From Syntrophobacteraceae bacterium (GTDB lineage: Bacteria; Desulfobacterota; Syntrophobacteria; Syntrophobacterales; Syntrophobacteraceae): DNA of 64,000 nucleotides. Shown one piece after another: positions 47,842 to 57,478 of the stretch. Position 1 is the stretch's first letter, and every line of letters starts with the position of its first letter. Location of the stretch: contig PLSV01000146.1 in the NCBI GenBank assembly GCA_003165235.1, forward strand, positions 1 through 64,000, read 5' to 3'. A model generated the notes under the pieces. The model ran no database searches. It was not told the DNA's origin and saw only the letters and a list, made by a program, of their open reading frames with translations. Made by a program: the position numbers and the translations under genes.

Positions 47842-50724
47842 ATGAACTCCTTAATGATAAAGAAATCGGTCATCGCCGCCATTATTTTTGGAATTGCGTC
47901 ATTGGCCGGCTTATCGATCTGCGTCAGGTCTCCCTTTGCTGTTGGTAATGCCGTTATGGAGGAAAACGACAGGGTGGTCCTTCATGGAACCGTTCCTCCC
48001 AAGGCCAGGCCTGAGTTCGATGTGGGGCCGACCGACCCTTCACTGCCGATGAAGCGAACGATCCTTCTTCTGAAGATCGCCCCGGAAAAGCAGGCGGAAC
48101 TGGATCGGCTCGTTGCCGAGCAGCAGGACCCTTCTTCCCCGAACTTTCACCGCTGGCTGACTCCGGAGGACTTCGGCAAGAGGTTCGGACGAACTCCGGA
48201 AGAGATCGCCACTGTAAAGGGCTGGCTTATCACCCATGGGTTTACCATCGATGAGACGGCCAAAGGCGGCACGTGGATAAACTTCTCAGGCACGGCGGCC
48301 GATGTCGATCTCGCCTTTCACGCGAACATGCACGATTACCAGGTCGATGGCCTGCTTCGTCATGCCAACTCAACCGATCCCTCAATCCCGCGTGCGCTCT
48401 CCGATCTGGTGGCCGGGCCGGTTTCGCTGCACAATTTCCCTCACAAGACGACGCACACCCCGCCCCGGCACATGCCGGAGACAACGCCGCAGCCGGGCTA
48501 CACTGAGTCAGACGGCAGCCACGATCTCGCTCCGGGCGACTTCGCGGCCATTTACGATGTCAACAGTGTCTACAACATGGGCTATGACGGCGCCGGGGTG
48601 ACTATCGCCGTCGTGGAACGGACCCACCCGGACGCCGCCAAGTGGAACGTTTTCCGCTCCACCTTTGGACTGCCTTACAATCCCCCGGTGGTCAAAGTGA
48701 ACGGAACTGACCCCGGCGACCTTGGGCCTGATGAAGACGCAGAGGCCGACCTCGACGTCGAATGGGCCGGCGCAGTGGCGACGGGCGCCACCATCAATTT
48801 CGTCACCTCTGCGTCAACTAATTCTGCTGACGGCGTTGATCTGTCTTCCCAATATATCGTCGACAACAACCTGGCGTCCATTATGAGCAATTGTTTCGAA
48901 ACATGCGAGCCGGATTTGGGCACGACCTGGAGCGCCTTCTATTACAACTTATGGGAGCAGGCGGCCTCTCAGGGGATAACGGTGTTTGTCGTCTCCGGAG
49001 ACTCCGGCGCCTACGCTTGCACCAACGCAAACGGTGTGCCTGGAGGGGGCAAAGCGGTGAACGGTCTTGCTTCAACTCCCTTCAATATCGCTGTGGGCGG
49101 CACAACATTAAGCGATGCATCAGCTTACTGGAGTACGGATAATAGCGCGTACGGCGTCTCGGCCCTGAACTACATGCCCGAAGCGGCCTGGAACAACTGG
49201 GGCCAATACGGTCTATATTTGGCCTCCGGAGGGGGGCCCTCCGTCCTTTGGCCCAAACCGGCGTGGCAGCGCTGCCCGGGCGTTCCCAACAATGGCGCCC
49301 GCAACCTGCCCGACGTCTCTCTCGATGCAGACCCCTACACCGGCTACAGGATTTACACCTGCACTAATTCTACCGGGATCTGCAGTTCTAATTCATGGAG
49401 CGTTATCGGCGGGACTTCGGCCGCATCACCTTCTCTGGCGAGCCTCATGGCGTTGATCGTGCAAAGTACGGGAGGTCAGCGGCAGGGTAACTTCAACAGC
49501 GCTTTCTACCAGCTCGGCAATGCTCAGTACAGCGGGGCAAGCGGCGCAATCGCCGTCTTCCACGACATAACCTCGGGCGGCAACGGCTTTGGCGCGAGCC
49601 TCCCCGGTTATTCCTGCACAGCTCACTACGACCTTGTAACGGGCCTGGGTTCGGTAGATGCCGCCAACCTCCTCCTGGCGTTTCAGGAAGGAGGGTCCCT
49701 GACCGTCACGATCGGTCCGGCTGCAGCCGTAAGCGCCGGCGCGATGTGGAACGTAGACGGCGGAACATGGCAGGCAAACGGTGCAACCATCTCGGGCCTG
49801 GCCGCCGGCCGGCACACAGTAGCTTTCAATAACGTCACCGGCTGGAACACCCCTGCCAGTCAAACGGTCGTTATCCCCCAATATGGGCCGATAAAGGCTA
49901 GCGCAACGTATCTCCTTGCGCCTCCAACGGTCGAATCATTTCTGATAGACAGCGGGGCGCCAAGCACTCCGAGCCGAACAGTTACGCTTAACAACACGGT
50001 GACCGGATTCCCTGCCTACTATATGGCCAGCCAGTCTTCCGCTTTCTCTGGAGCGGCATGGCAACCATACTCCACGGCCCCTTCCTTTACCCTGAGCGCC
50101 GCAAACGGACAGAAGACCGTATATTTCAAGGTGAAAAACGCAGGGGGCGTCTCGGCAAAAGCGAGCGCTTCAATTGTCCTGGCCCAGTTGCCGGTGGTTA
50201 CTTCTTTCAAGATCGACGCAGGGGCTTCAACTACGATTAATCCTATTGTAACGCTTAACAATACGGCGACCATATCGCCAACTCAGTTCATGGCCAGCGA
50301 AGACCCCAGCTTCAATGGGGCATCCTGGCTGCCATATTCTGCTACTCCCAAATTTACGTTGAGCCCCGGGGGCGGCTCCAAGACAGTTTATTTTCAAGTG
50401 CAAAACAGCGCCGGACAATCGCCGGCAGTAAGCGATACAATTCAACTCATCGTCCCGCCCATCCTACAAACATTTCAGATCAATGGCGGGGTCACTCCCA
50501 CTTCGAGTCGAACGGTTACGCTTAACAACACGACAACAGGAGGGACTCCCACCTATTATATGGCCAGCCAGTCTTCCACTTTCGCTGGAGCGGCATGGAA
50601 ACCATACTCCACGGCCCCTTCCTTTACCCTTAGTGCTGCAAAGGGGAACAAGACCGCCTATTTCAAGGCGAAAAATGCCGCTGGGGCCTCGAATGTGTTG
50701 AATGCCGGCATAACGCTTGACTGA
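47842..50724 (+). CDS. Secreted S53 (sedolisin/kumamolisin-like) peptidase, copy 1, with C-terminal beta repeats
   Basis: Signal peptide, pro-kumamolisin-type propeptide, EADLDVEWAGAVATGA, VSGDSGAY, GGTSAASPS, DLVTGLGSVDAANLL; 1 PEGA-like and 3 chitobiase/Fn3-like repeats. Confidence 0.92.
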   Translation: MNSLMIKKSVIAAIIFGIASLAGLSICVRSPFAVGNAVMEENDRVVLHGTVPPKARPEFDVGPTDPSLPMKRTILLLKIAPEKQAELDRLVAEQQDPSSPNFHRWLTPEDFGKRFGRTPEEIATVKGWLITHGFTIDETAKGGTWINFSGTAADVDLAFHANMHDYQVDGLLRHANSTDPSIPRALSDLVAGPVSLHNFPHKTTHTPPRHMPETTPQPGYTESDGSHDLAPGDFAAIYDVNSVYNMGYDGAGVTIAVVERTHPDAAKWNVFRSTFGLPYNPPVVKVNGTDPGDLGPDEDAEADLDVEWAGAVATGATINFVTSASTNSADGVDLSSQYIVDNNLASIMSNCFETCEPDLGTTWSAFYYNLWEQAASQGITVFVVSGDSGAYACTNANGVPGGGKAVNGLASTPFNIAVGGTTLSDASAYWSTDNSAYGVSALNYMPEAAWNNWGQYGLYLASGGGPSVLWPKPAWQRCPGVPNNGARNLPDVSLDADPYTGYRIYTCTNSTGICSSNSWSVIGGTSAASPSLASLMALIVQSTGGQRQGNFNSAFYQLGNAQYSGASGAIAVFHDITSGGNGFGASLPGYSCTAHYDLVTGLGSVDAANLLLAFQEGGSLTVTIGPAAAVSAGAMWNVDGGTWQANGATISGLAAGRHTVAFNNVTGWNTPASQTVVIPQYGPIKASATYLLAPPTVESFLIDSGAPSTPSRTVTLNNTVTGFPAYYMASQSSAFSGAAWQPYSTAPSFTLSAANGQKTVYFKVKNAGGVSAKASASIVLAQLPVVTSFKIDAGASTTINPIVTLNNTATISPTQFMASEDPSFNGASWLPYSATPKFTLSPGGGSKTVYFQVQNSAGQSPAVSDTIQLIVPPILQTFQINGGVTPTSSRTVTLNNTTTGGTPTYYMASQSSTFAGAAWKPYSTAPSFTLSAAKGNKTAYFKAKNAAGASNVLNAGITLD

Positions 50725-51072
50725 ATCGGGACTGTTGCCGATGGGAGGGAAAAACCATCAATGCTCACGTGCGAAGTTGCCAACTTGAGATGGCGGCGCC
50801 ACTCACTTTCCAGATGCCGTTTGAAATCATAGCTCCTGTTTTCGATGGCTGCCATGGATCGCCCGAACTGCTTCTTGCCAAATCCATACGATTTGATTAT
50901 GCATGCTATGCAAAATGTTACGGCATTCCCTCTCTTAAACAGGGACGGGGACCTGCATCCCTTTTGAGAAAGCATCCGGCAGTTCCCTGAGGCAAGGCAC
51001 GGGGAAATAGGGAAATAATATAAATAAAATCTGACCGCTGACTGTTTCTTTGTAAATAAAGGACGGACCGTA

Positions 51073-54000
51073 GTGATAAAAAAATTGATCATCGCTGTCA
51101 TTATTTTTGGAATTGCGTCATTGGCCTGCTTATCAATCGGGATCAGGTCTCATTTCGCTGTTGATAATGCCGTTATGGAGGGAAATGACAGGGTGGTCAT
51201 TCCTGGAACCGTCCATCCAAATGCCAGGGCTGAGTTTGACGTGGGGGCTACCGACCCTGCACTGCCGATGGAGCGAACGATCCTTCTTTTGAAGATCGCC
51301 CCCGAAAAGCAGGCAGTACTGGATCGGCTCGTAGCCGAACAACATGACCCTTCTTCCCCGAACTTTCACCACTGGCTGACTCCGGAGGAATTCGGCAAGA
51401 GGTTCGGACGAACTCCGGAAGAAATCGCCATCGTAAAGGGCTGGCTTATCACCCATGGGTTTACAATCGATGAGACGGCAAAAGGCGGCGCCTGGATAAA
51501 CTTCTCGGGTGCGGCGGCCAATGTCGATCGCGCCTTTCACGCGAACATGCACGATTACCAGGTTGCGGGTCATCTTCGTCATGCCAACTCCACCGATATC
51601 TCTATTCCGAGTGCGCTCGCCGGCCTGGTGGCCGGGCCGGTTTCGCTGCACAATTTTCCTCACCATACTGCGGCAAAGCCGCGGCCCGCTTACACGGAGT
51701 CAGACGGCACCCACGATCTCGCCCCGGGCGACTTCGCGGCAATTTACGATGTCAACGGCATCTACAACATGGGCTTTGACGGCGCCGGGGTGACTATCGC
51801 CATCGTCGAACGGACTCACCCGGACGCCGACAAGTGGAACTTATTCCGCTCCGTATTTGGACTCCCTTACAACCCCCCCGTCGTCACAGTGAACGGACCT
51901 GACCCAGGCGATCTGGGGTCTGATGAAGACCTGGAGGCCGACCTCGACGCCGAATGGGCCGGCGCAGTGGCGACGGGGGCTACCATCAATTTCGTCACCT
52001 CTGCGTCAACTAATGCTACTGACGGCGCTGATCTGTCTGCCGAATATATCGTCGACAACAACGTGGCGCCCATTATGAGCGATTGTTTTGCACTATGCGA
52101 ACGGGATTTGCTCCAGAGCGGGAGCACTTTCTATTACAACTTATGGGAGCAGGCCGTTTCTCAGGGAATAACTGTGTTTGTCGCCTCCGGAGACTCCGGC
52201 GCCTACGGTTGCATAGACCGAAACAATAATCCTGTAGCGCCTAAAGCGGTGAACGGTATTGGCTCAACCCCCTTCAATGTCGCTGTGGGCGGCACTGCAT
52301 TAAGCGATTCACCAGCATACTGGAATACGGTTAACAGCGCGGACGGCGTCTCGGCCCTGGGGTACATGCCAGATGTCGGCTACGAGGTGGCCTGGAACAA
52401 CTATGACCAGCGAGACGGCTGGCTCTATTATGCCTCCGGAGGGGGGCCGTCCGCCTATTGGAGCAAACCGGCGTGGCAGGTGGCCCCGGGCGTCCCGAAC
52501 GACGGCGCCCGCGACCTGCCCGACGTTTCTCTCAATGCAGACCTCGACGTCGGCTACAGGGTTTACACGTGCAGCAATGCCAGCGGTACTACCTGCCCGT
52601 CCAATTCGTGGTGGATTATCGGCGGGACTTCACTCGGCACACCTTCTTTGGCAGGCATCCTGGCGTTGATAGTGCAAAGTGCGGGAGGTGAACGGCAGGG
52701 TAACGTCAACCCCGTTTTATACCAACTGGGCAACGCTCAGTATACCGGGGCAAGCGGCGCAAGCCCCGTTTTCCACGACATCACCTCGGGCAACAACGGC
52801 TTTGTCGGGAATGGAACGAACCTTCCCGGCTATTCCTGCACACAGTACTACGACCTTGTGACGGGCCTGGGTTCGGTAAATGCTACCAACCTCTTTCTGG
52901 CGTTTCAGGAAGGAGGGTCCCTGACGGTAACGATCAGTCCGGCGGCAGCCGTTAGCGCCGGCGCTCAATGGAACGTCGATGGCGGGACATGGAAAAATAG
53001 CGGGGCCACGGTCGGGGGTCTTTCAGTTGGTTCACATACAGTAAATTTCAATACTATTACCGGTTGGACCAGTCCTACAAGTCAGGCTGTGAATATTGTA
53101 AAAGGGCAAACCACATCGGCCGGCGGTCTCTACGTACAACAGACACAGACAGGCTCGCTCAAGGTGACGATTACTCCCGCGGCAGCGGTTAGCGCAGGCG
53201 CACAGTGGAATGTAGACAATGGGGCATGGAATGCGAGCGGGGGGACTGTATCCGGCCTTAGCGCGGGATCGCACACGGTAAATTTTGAAAGTATTCCGGG
53301 CTGGAACACTCCTGCCAGTCAAACGGTTATTATCTCCTATGGACAGACAAAAACGGCGAGCGGAAAGTATGTCCTTACAACTCCAACGGTCGAATCATTT
53401 CTGATAGACAGCGGGGCGCCAAGCACTCCGAGCCGAACAGTTACGCTTAACAATACCGTAAACGGATTTCCTGCCTACTATACGGCCAGCCAGTCTTCGA
53501 CTTTCTCTGGAGCGGCATGGCAACCATACTCCACGGCCCCTTCCTTTACACTGAGCGCCGCTAACGGACAGAAGACCGTATATTTCAAGGTAAAAAACGC
53601 AGGGGGCGTATCGGCAAAAGCGAGCGCTTCAATTGTCCTGGCCCAGTTGCCGGTGGTTACTTCTTTCAAGATCGACGCAGGGGCTTCAACAACGATTAAT
53701 CCAATTGTAACGCTTAACAATACGGCGACCATATCGCCAACGCAGTTCATGGCCAGCGAAGACCCCAGCTTCAATGGGGCATCCTGGCTGCCATATTCTG
53801 CCGCTCCCAAATTTACGTTGAGCCCCGGGGGCGGCTCCAAGACAGTTTATTTTCAAGTGCAAAACAGCGCCGGACAATCGCAGGTAGTAAACGCCAGTAT
53901 TCAACTCATCGCCAAACCTGCGTTGACGTCATTTCAGATAGATAACGGCGCAGGGACCACTTCGAGTAGAACAGTCACGCTGAACAACACGGCGGCCGGG

Positions 54001-54180
54001 TCTCCCACGCACTATATGGCCAGTCAGTCTTCCATTTTCTCCGGAGCGGTATGGAAACAGTACTCCACGGCCCCTTCCTTTACACTGAGCGCTGCAATGG
54101 GGAGCAAGACCGTCTATTTCAAAGTGAACAATCCGGCTGGGGTCTCGAATGTGATGAATGCCGGCATCACGCTTGAGTAA
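51073..54180 (+). CDS. Secreted S53 peptidase, copy 2
   Basis: Same architecture; GGTSLGTPS; 2 PEGA-like and 3 Fn3-like repeats; GTG start. Confidence 0.92.
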   Translation: MIKKLIIAVIIFGIASLACLSIGIRSHFAVDNAVMEGNDRVVIPGTVHPNARAEFDVGATDPALPMERTILLLKIAPEKQAVLDRLVAEQHDPSSPNFHHWLTPEEFGKRFGRTPEEIAIVKGWLITHGFTIDETAKGGAWINFSGAAANVDRAFHANMHDYQVAGHLRHANSTDISIPSALAGLVAGPVSLHNFPHHTAAKPRPAYTESDGTHDLAPGDFAAIYDVNGIYNMGFDGAGVTIAIVERTHPDADKWNLFRSVFGLPYNPPVVTVNGPDPGDLGSDEDLEADLDAEWAGAVATGATINFVTSASTNATDGADLSAEYIVDNNVAPIMSDCFALCERDLLQSGSTFYYNLWEQAVSQGITVFVASGDSGAYGCIDRNNNPVAPKAVNGIGSTPFNVAVGGTALSDSPAYWNTVNSADGVSALGYMPDVGYEVAWNNYDQRDGWLYYASGGGPSAYWSKPAWQVAPGVPNDGARDLPDVSLNADLDVGYRVYTCSNASGTTCPSNSWWIIGGTSLGTPSLAGILALIVQSAGGERQGNVNPVLYQLGNAQYTGASGASPVFHDITSGNNGFVGNGTNLPGYSCTQYYDLVTGLGSVNATNLFLAFQEGGSLTVTISPAAAVSAGAQWNVDGGTWKNSGATVGGLSVGSHTVNFNTITGWTSPTSQAVNIVKGQTTSAGGLYVQQTQTGSLKVTITPAAAVSAGAQWNVDNGAWNASGGTVSGLSAGSHTVNFESIPGWNTPASQTVIISYGQTKTASGKYVLTTPTVESFLIDSGAPSTPSRTVTLNNTVNGFPAYYTASQSSTFSGAAWQPYSTAPSFTLSAANGQKTVYFKVKNAGGVSAKASASIVLAQLPVVTSFKIDAGASTTINPIVTLNNTATISPTQFMASEDPSFNGASWLPYSAAPKFTLSPGGGSKTVYFQVQNSAGQSQVVNASIQLIAKPALTSFQIDNGAGTTSSRTVTLNNTAAGSPTHYMASQSSIFSGAVWKQYSTAPSFTLSAAMGSKTVYFKVNNPAGVSNVMNAGITLE

Positions 54181-54262
54181 ATTGGGACTGTCCAAATCCA
54201 GGGGAAAAGGGAAGCAACATTTTTAAGCATCACGGTTTCATAACAAAGGGGGGACTACAGTC

Positions 54263-57200
54263 ATGAACTCCTTAATGATGAAAAGATCGGTCATCGCCGC
54301 CGCTATTTTTGGAATTGCGTTATTGGCGGGCTTATCGATCGGCGTCAGGTCTCCATTTGCTGTTGATAACGCCGTCATGGAGGGAAACGACAGGGTGGTC
54401 CTTAATGGGACCGTCCCTCCCAAGGCCAGGCCTGAGGCCGACGTGGGGCCAACCGACCCTTCGCTGCCGATGCAGCGAACGATCCTCCTTTTGAAGATCG
54501 CCCCTGAAAAACAGGCGAAACTGGATCGGCTCGTTGCCGAACAGCAGGACCCTTCTTCCCCGAACTTTCACCAATGGCTCACTCCGGAGGAATTCGGCAG
54601 CAGGTTCGGACGAACTCCGGAAGAGATCGCCACCGTAAAAGGCTGGCTTATCACCCAGGGGTTTACCATCGATGAGACGGCAAAAGGCGGCACGTGGATA
54701 AACTTCTCAGGTACGGCGGCCGATGTCGATCTCGCTTTTCACGCGAACATGCACGATTACCAGGTTGATGGCAAGGTTCGTCATGCCAACTCCACCGATA
54801 TCTCAATCCCCCGTGCGCTCGCCGATCTGGTAGCCGGGCCGGTTACGCTGCACAATTTTCCTCACAATCCGGCGCACACCCCGCCCCGGCCCATGCCGGA
54901 GGCAAAGCCGCAGCCGGCTTACACTGAGGGAAACGGCAGCCACGATCTCGCTCCTGGCGACTTCGCGGCAATTTACGATGTCAACGGGATCTACAACATG
55001 GGCTACGACGGCGCCGGGGTGACTATCGCCATCGTCGAACGGACCCACCCGGACGCCGCCAAGTGGAACTTCTTCCGCTCCACCTTTGGACTGCCTTACA
55101 ATCCCCCCGTGGTCACAGTGAACGGACCTGACCCCGGCGATCTGGGGTCTGATGAAGACTTGGAGGCCGACCTCGACGCCGAATGGTCCGGCGCAGTAGC
55201 GACGGGCGCCACCATCAATTTCGTCACCTCTAAGACAACTTATTCAACTGACGGCATTGCTCTGTCTGCCCAATATATCGTCGACAAAAATTTGGCGCCC
55301 ATTATGAGCGATTGTTTTGAGAACTGCGAGCAGGATTTGGGCCCGACCTGGAGCGCCTTCTATTACAACTTATGGGAGCAGGCAGCCTCTCAGGGGATCA
55401 CGGTCTTTGTCGCCGCCGGAGACGCCGGCGCCGACAGTTGCGTCAACGCAAACCTTGTGCCTGTGGGGGGCAAAGCGGTGAACGGCATCGCCTCGACTCC
55501 CTTCAATATCGCTGTGGGCGGCACAACGTTAAGCAATGCATCACTTTACTGGAACCCGGTTAACAGGACGTACGGCGTCTCGGCCCTGGGCTACATGCCC
55601 GAGGTGGGCTGGAACAACTATAACCAGCAAAACCAGTGGGTCTTTTTTGCCTCTGGAGGGGGGGCCTCCTCCCTTTGGAGCAAACCGGCGTGGCAGGTGT
55701 GCCCGGGCGTTCCGACCGACGGCCACCGCGACATGCCCGACGTCTCTCTCAATGCAGACCTCGACGTCGGCTACAGGGTTTGGACCTGCACCAATGGCAA
55801 CGGTCTCTGCAGGTCCAATTCATGGTGGACTATCGGCGGGACCTCGTGCGGATCACCTGCTCTCGCAGGCATCATGGCGTTGATAGTGCAAAGCACGGGA
55901 GGTGAACGGCAGGGTAACGTCAACCCCGTTTTATACCAACTGGGCAACGCTCAGTATACCGGGGCAAGCGGCGCAAGCGCCGTTTTCCACGACATCACCT
56001 CGGGCAACAACGGTTTTGTCGGGGATGGGGTAAACCTTCCCGGCTATTCCTGCACACCCTACTACGACCTTGTAACGGGCCTGGGTTCAGTAAATGCCGC
56101 CAACCTCCTCCTGGCGTTTTGGGGGGAAGGGGGGGCCCTGACGGTGACGATCAGTCCCGCGGCAGCGGTCAGCGCAGGCGCGCAATGGAACGTCGATGGC
56201 GGGATCTGGCAAAATAGCGGGGCCACGGTCGAGGGTCTTTTAGTTGGTTCACATACGGTAAATTTCAATACTATTACCGGCTGGAGCGCACCGGCAAGTC
56301 AGACTGTGAATATAATAAACGAGCAGACCACATTGGCTGGCGGTCTCTACGCACAACAGACACTGACAGGCTCGCTCAAGGTGACGATTACTCCCCCGGC
56401 AGCGGTCAGCGCAGGCGCACAGTGGAATGTAGACAATGGGGCATGGAATGCGAGCGGGGGGACTGTATCCGGCCTTAGCGTGGGATCGCACACGATAAAT
56501 TTTGAAAGTATTCCGGGCTGGAACACCCCTGCCAGTCAAACGGTTATTATCTCCTATGGACAGACAAAAACGGCGAGCGCAACGTATGTCCTGGCGCCTC
56601 CAACGGTTGAATCGTTTCTGATAGATAACGGCGCAGGGACCACTCCTGGCCGAACGGTTACGCTTAACAATACCGTAAACGGATTTCCTGCCTACTATAC
56701 GGCCAGCCAGTCTTCCACTTTCGACGGCGCCGAATGGAAGCCGTACTCCACAGCCCCCTCTTTTACCCTGAGCGGCGCAAACGGACCAAAGACCGTATAC
56801 TTCAAGGTGAAAAACGCCGGGGGTGTTTCGGCAAAGGCGAGGGCTTCAATTGTCCTGGCGCAGTTGCCGGCGGTCACCTCTTTCAGGATCGACGCAAGGG
56901 TTGTAACCACGATTAATCAGACTGTAACGCTTAATAATACGGCGACCTTATCGCCAACGCAGTTCATGGCCAGCGAAGACCCTAGCTTCAATGGGGCATC
57001 CTGGCTGCCATATTCTACTGCTCCCAAATTCATATTGAGTCCGGGAAGCGGGACCAAGACAGTCTATTTTCAAGTGCAAAACAGCGCCGGACAATCGCCG
57101 GTCGTAAGCGATACAATTCAGCTCATCGTCAAACCCGCTGTGACATCATTTCAGATAGACAACGGCGCAGGGACCACTTCGAGTAGAACAGTCACGCTGA

Positions 57201-57397
57201 ACAACACGGCGACCGGGTCTCCCGCGTACTATATGGCCAGTCAGTCTCCCACTTTCTATGGAGCGGTATGGAAACCGTACTCCACGGCCCCTTCCTTTGC
57301 TCTGAGCGCTGCAACGGGGAACAAGACCGTCTATTTCAAGGTGAGAAATGCCGCTGGGACCTCGTATGTGGCGTATGCCGGCATCACGCTTCAGTGA
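54263..57397 (+). CDS. Secreted S53 peptidase, copy 3
   Basis: Same architecture; GGTSCGSPA; 2 PEGA-like and 3 Fn3-like repeats. Confidence 0.92.
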   Translation: MNSLMMKRSVIAAAIFGIALLAGLSIGVRSPFAVDNAVMEGNDRVVLNGTVPPKARPEADVGPTDPSLPMQRTILLLKIAPEKQAKLDRLVAEQQDPSSPNFHQWLTPEEFGSRFGRTPEEIATVKGWLITQGFTIDETAKGGTWINFSGTAADVDLAFHANMHDYQVDGKVRHANSTDISIPRALADLVAGPVTLHNFPHNPAHTPPRPMPEAKPQPAYTEGNGSHDLAPGDFAAIYDVNGIYNMGYDGAGVTIAIVERTHPDAAKWNFFRSTFGLPYNPPVVTVNGPDPGDLGSDEDLEADLDAEWSGAVATGATINFVTSKTTYSTDGIALSAQYIVDKNLAPIMSDCFENCEQDLGPTWSAFYYNLWEQAASQGITVFVAAGDAGADSCVNANLVPVGGKAVNGIASTPFNIAVGGTTLSNASLYWNPVNRTYGVSALGYMPEVGWNNYNQQNQWVFFASGGGASSLWSKPAWQVCPGVPTDGHRDMPDVSLNADLDVGYRVWTCTNGNGLCRSNSWWTIGGTSCGSPALAGIMALIVQSTGGERQGNVNPVLYQLGNAQYTGASGASAVFHDITSGNNGFVGDGVNLPGYSCTPYYDLVTGLGSVNAANLLLAFWGEGGALTVTISPAAAVSAGAQWNVDGGIWQNSGATVEGLLVGSHTVNFNTITGWSAPASQTVNIINEQTTLAGGLYAQQTLTGSLKVTITPPAAVSAGAQWNVDNGAWNASGGTVSGLSVGSHTINFESIPGWNTPASQTVIISYGQTKTASATYVLAPPTVESFLIDNGAGTTPGRTVTLNNTVNGFPAYYTASQSSTFDGAEWKPYSTAPSFTLSGANGPKTVYFKVKNAGGVSAKARASIVLAQLPAVTSFRIDARVVTTINQTVTLNNTATLSPTQFMASEDPSFNGASWLPYSTAPKFILSPGSGTKTVYFQVQNSAGQSPVVSDTIQLIVKPAVTSFQIDNGAGTTSSRTVTLNNTATGSPAYYMASQSPTFYGAVWKPYSTAPSFALSAATGNKTVYFKVRNAAGTSYVAYAGITLQ

Positions 57398-57478
57398 ATT
57401 GGGACTGTCCAAATCCAGGGGAAAAGGAATCAACATTCGAATCATCACGGTTTCATAACAAGGGGGGGAACTACAGCC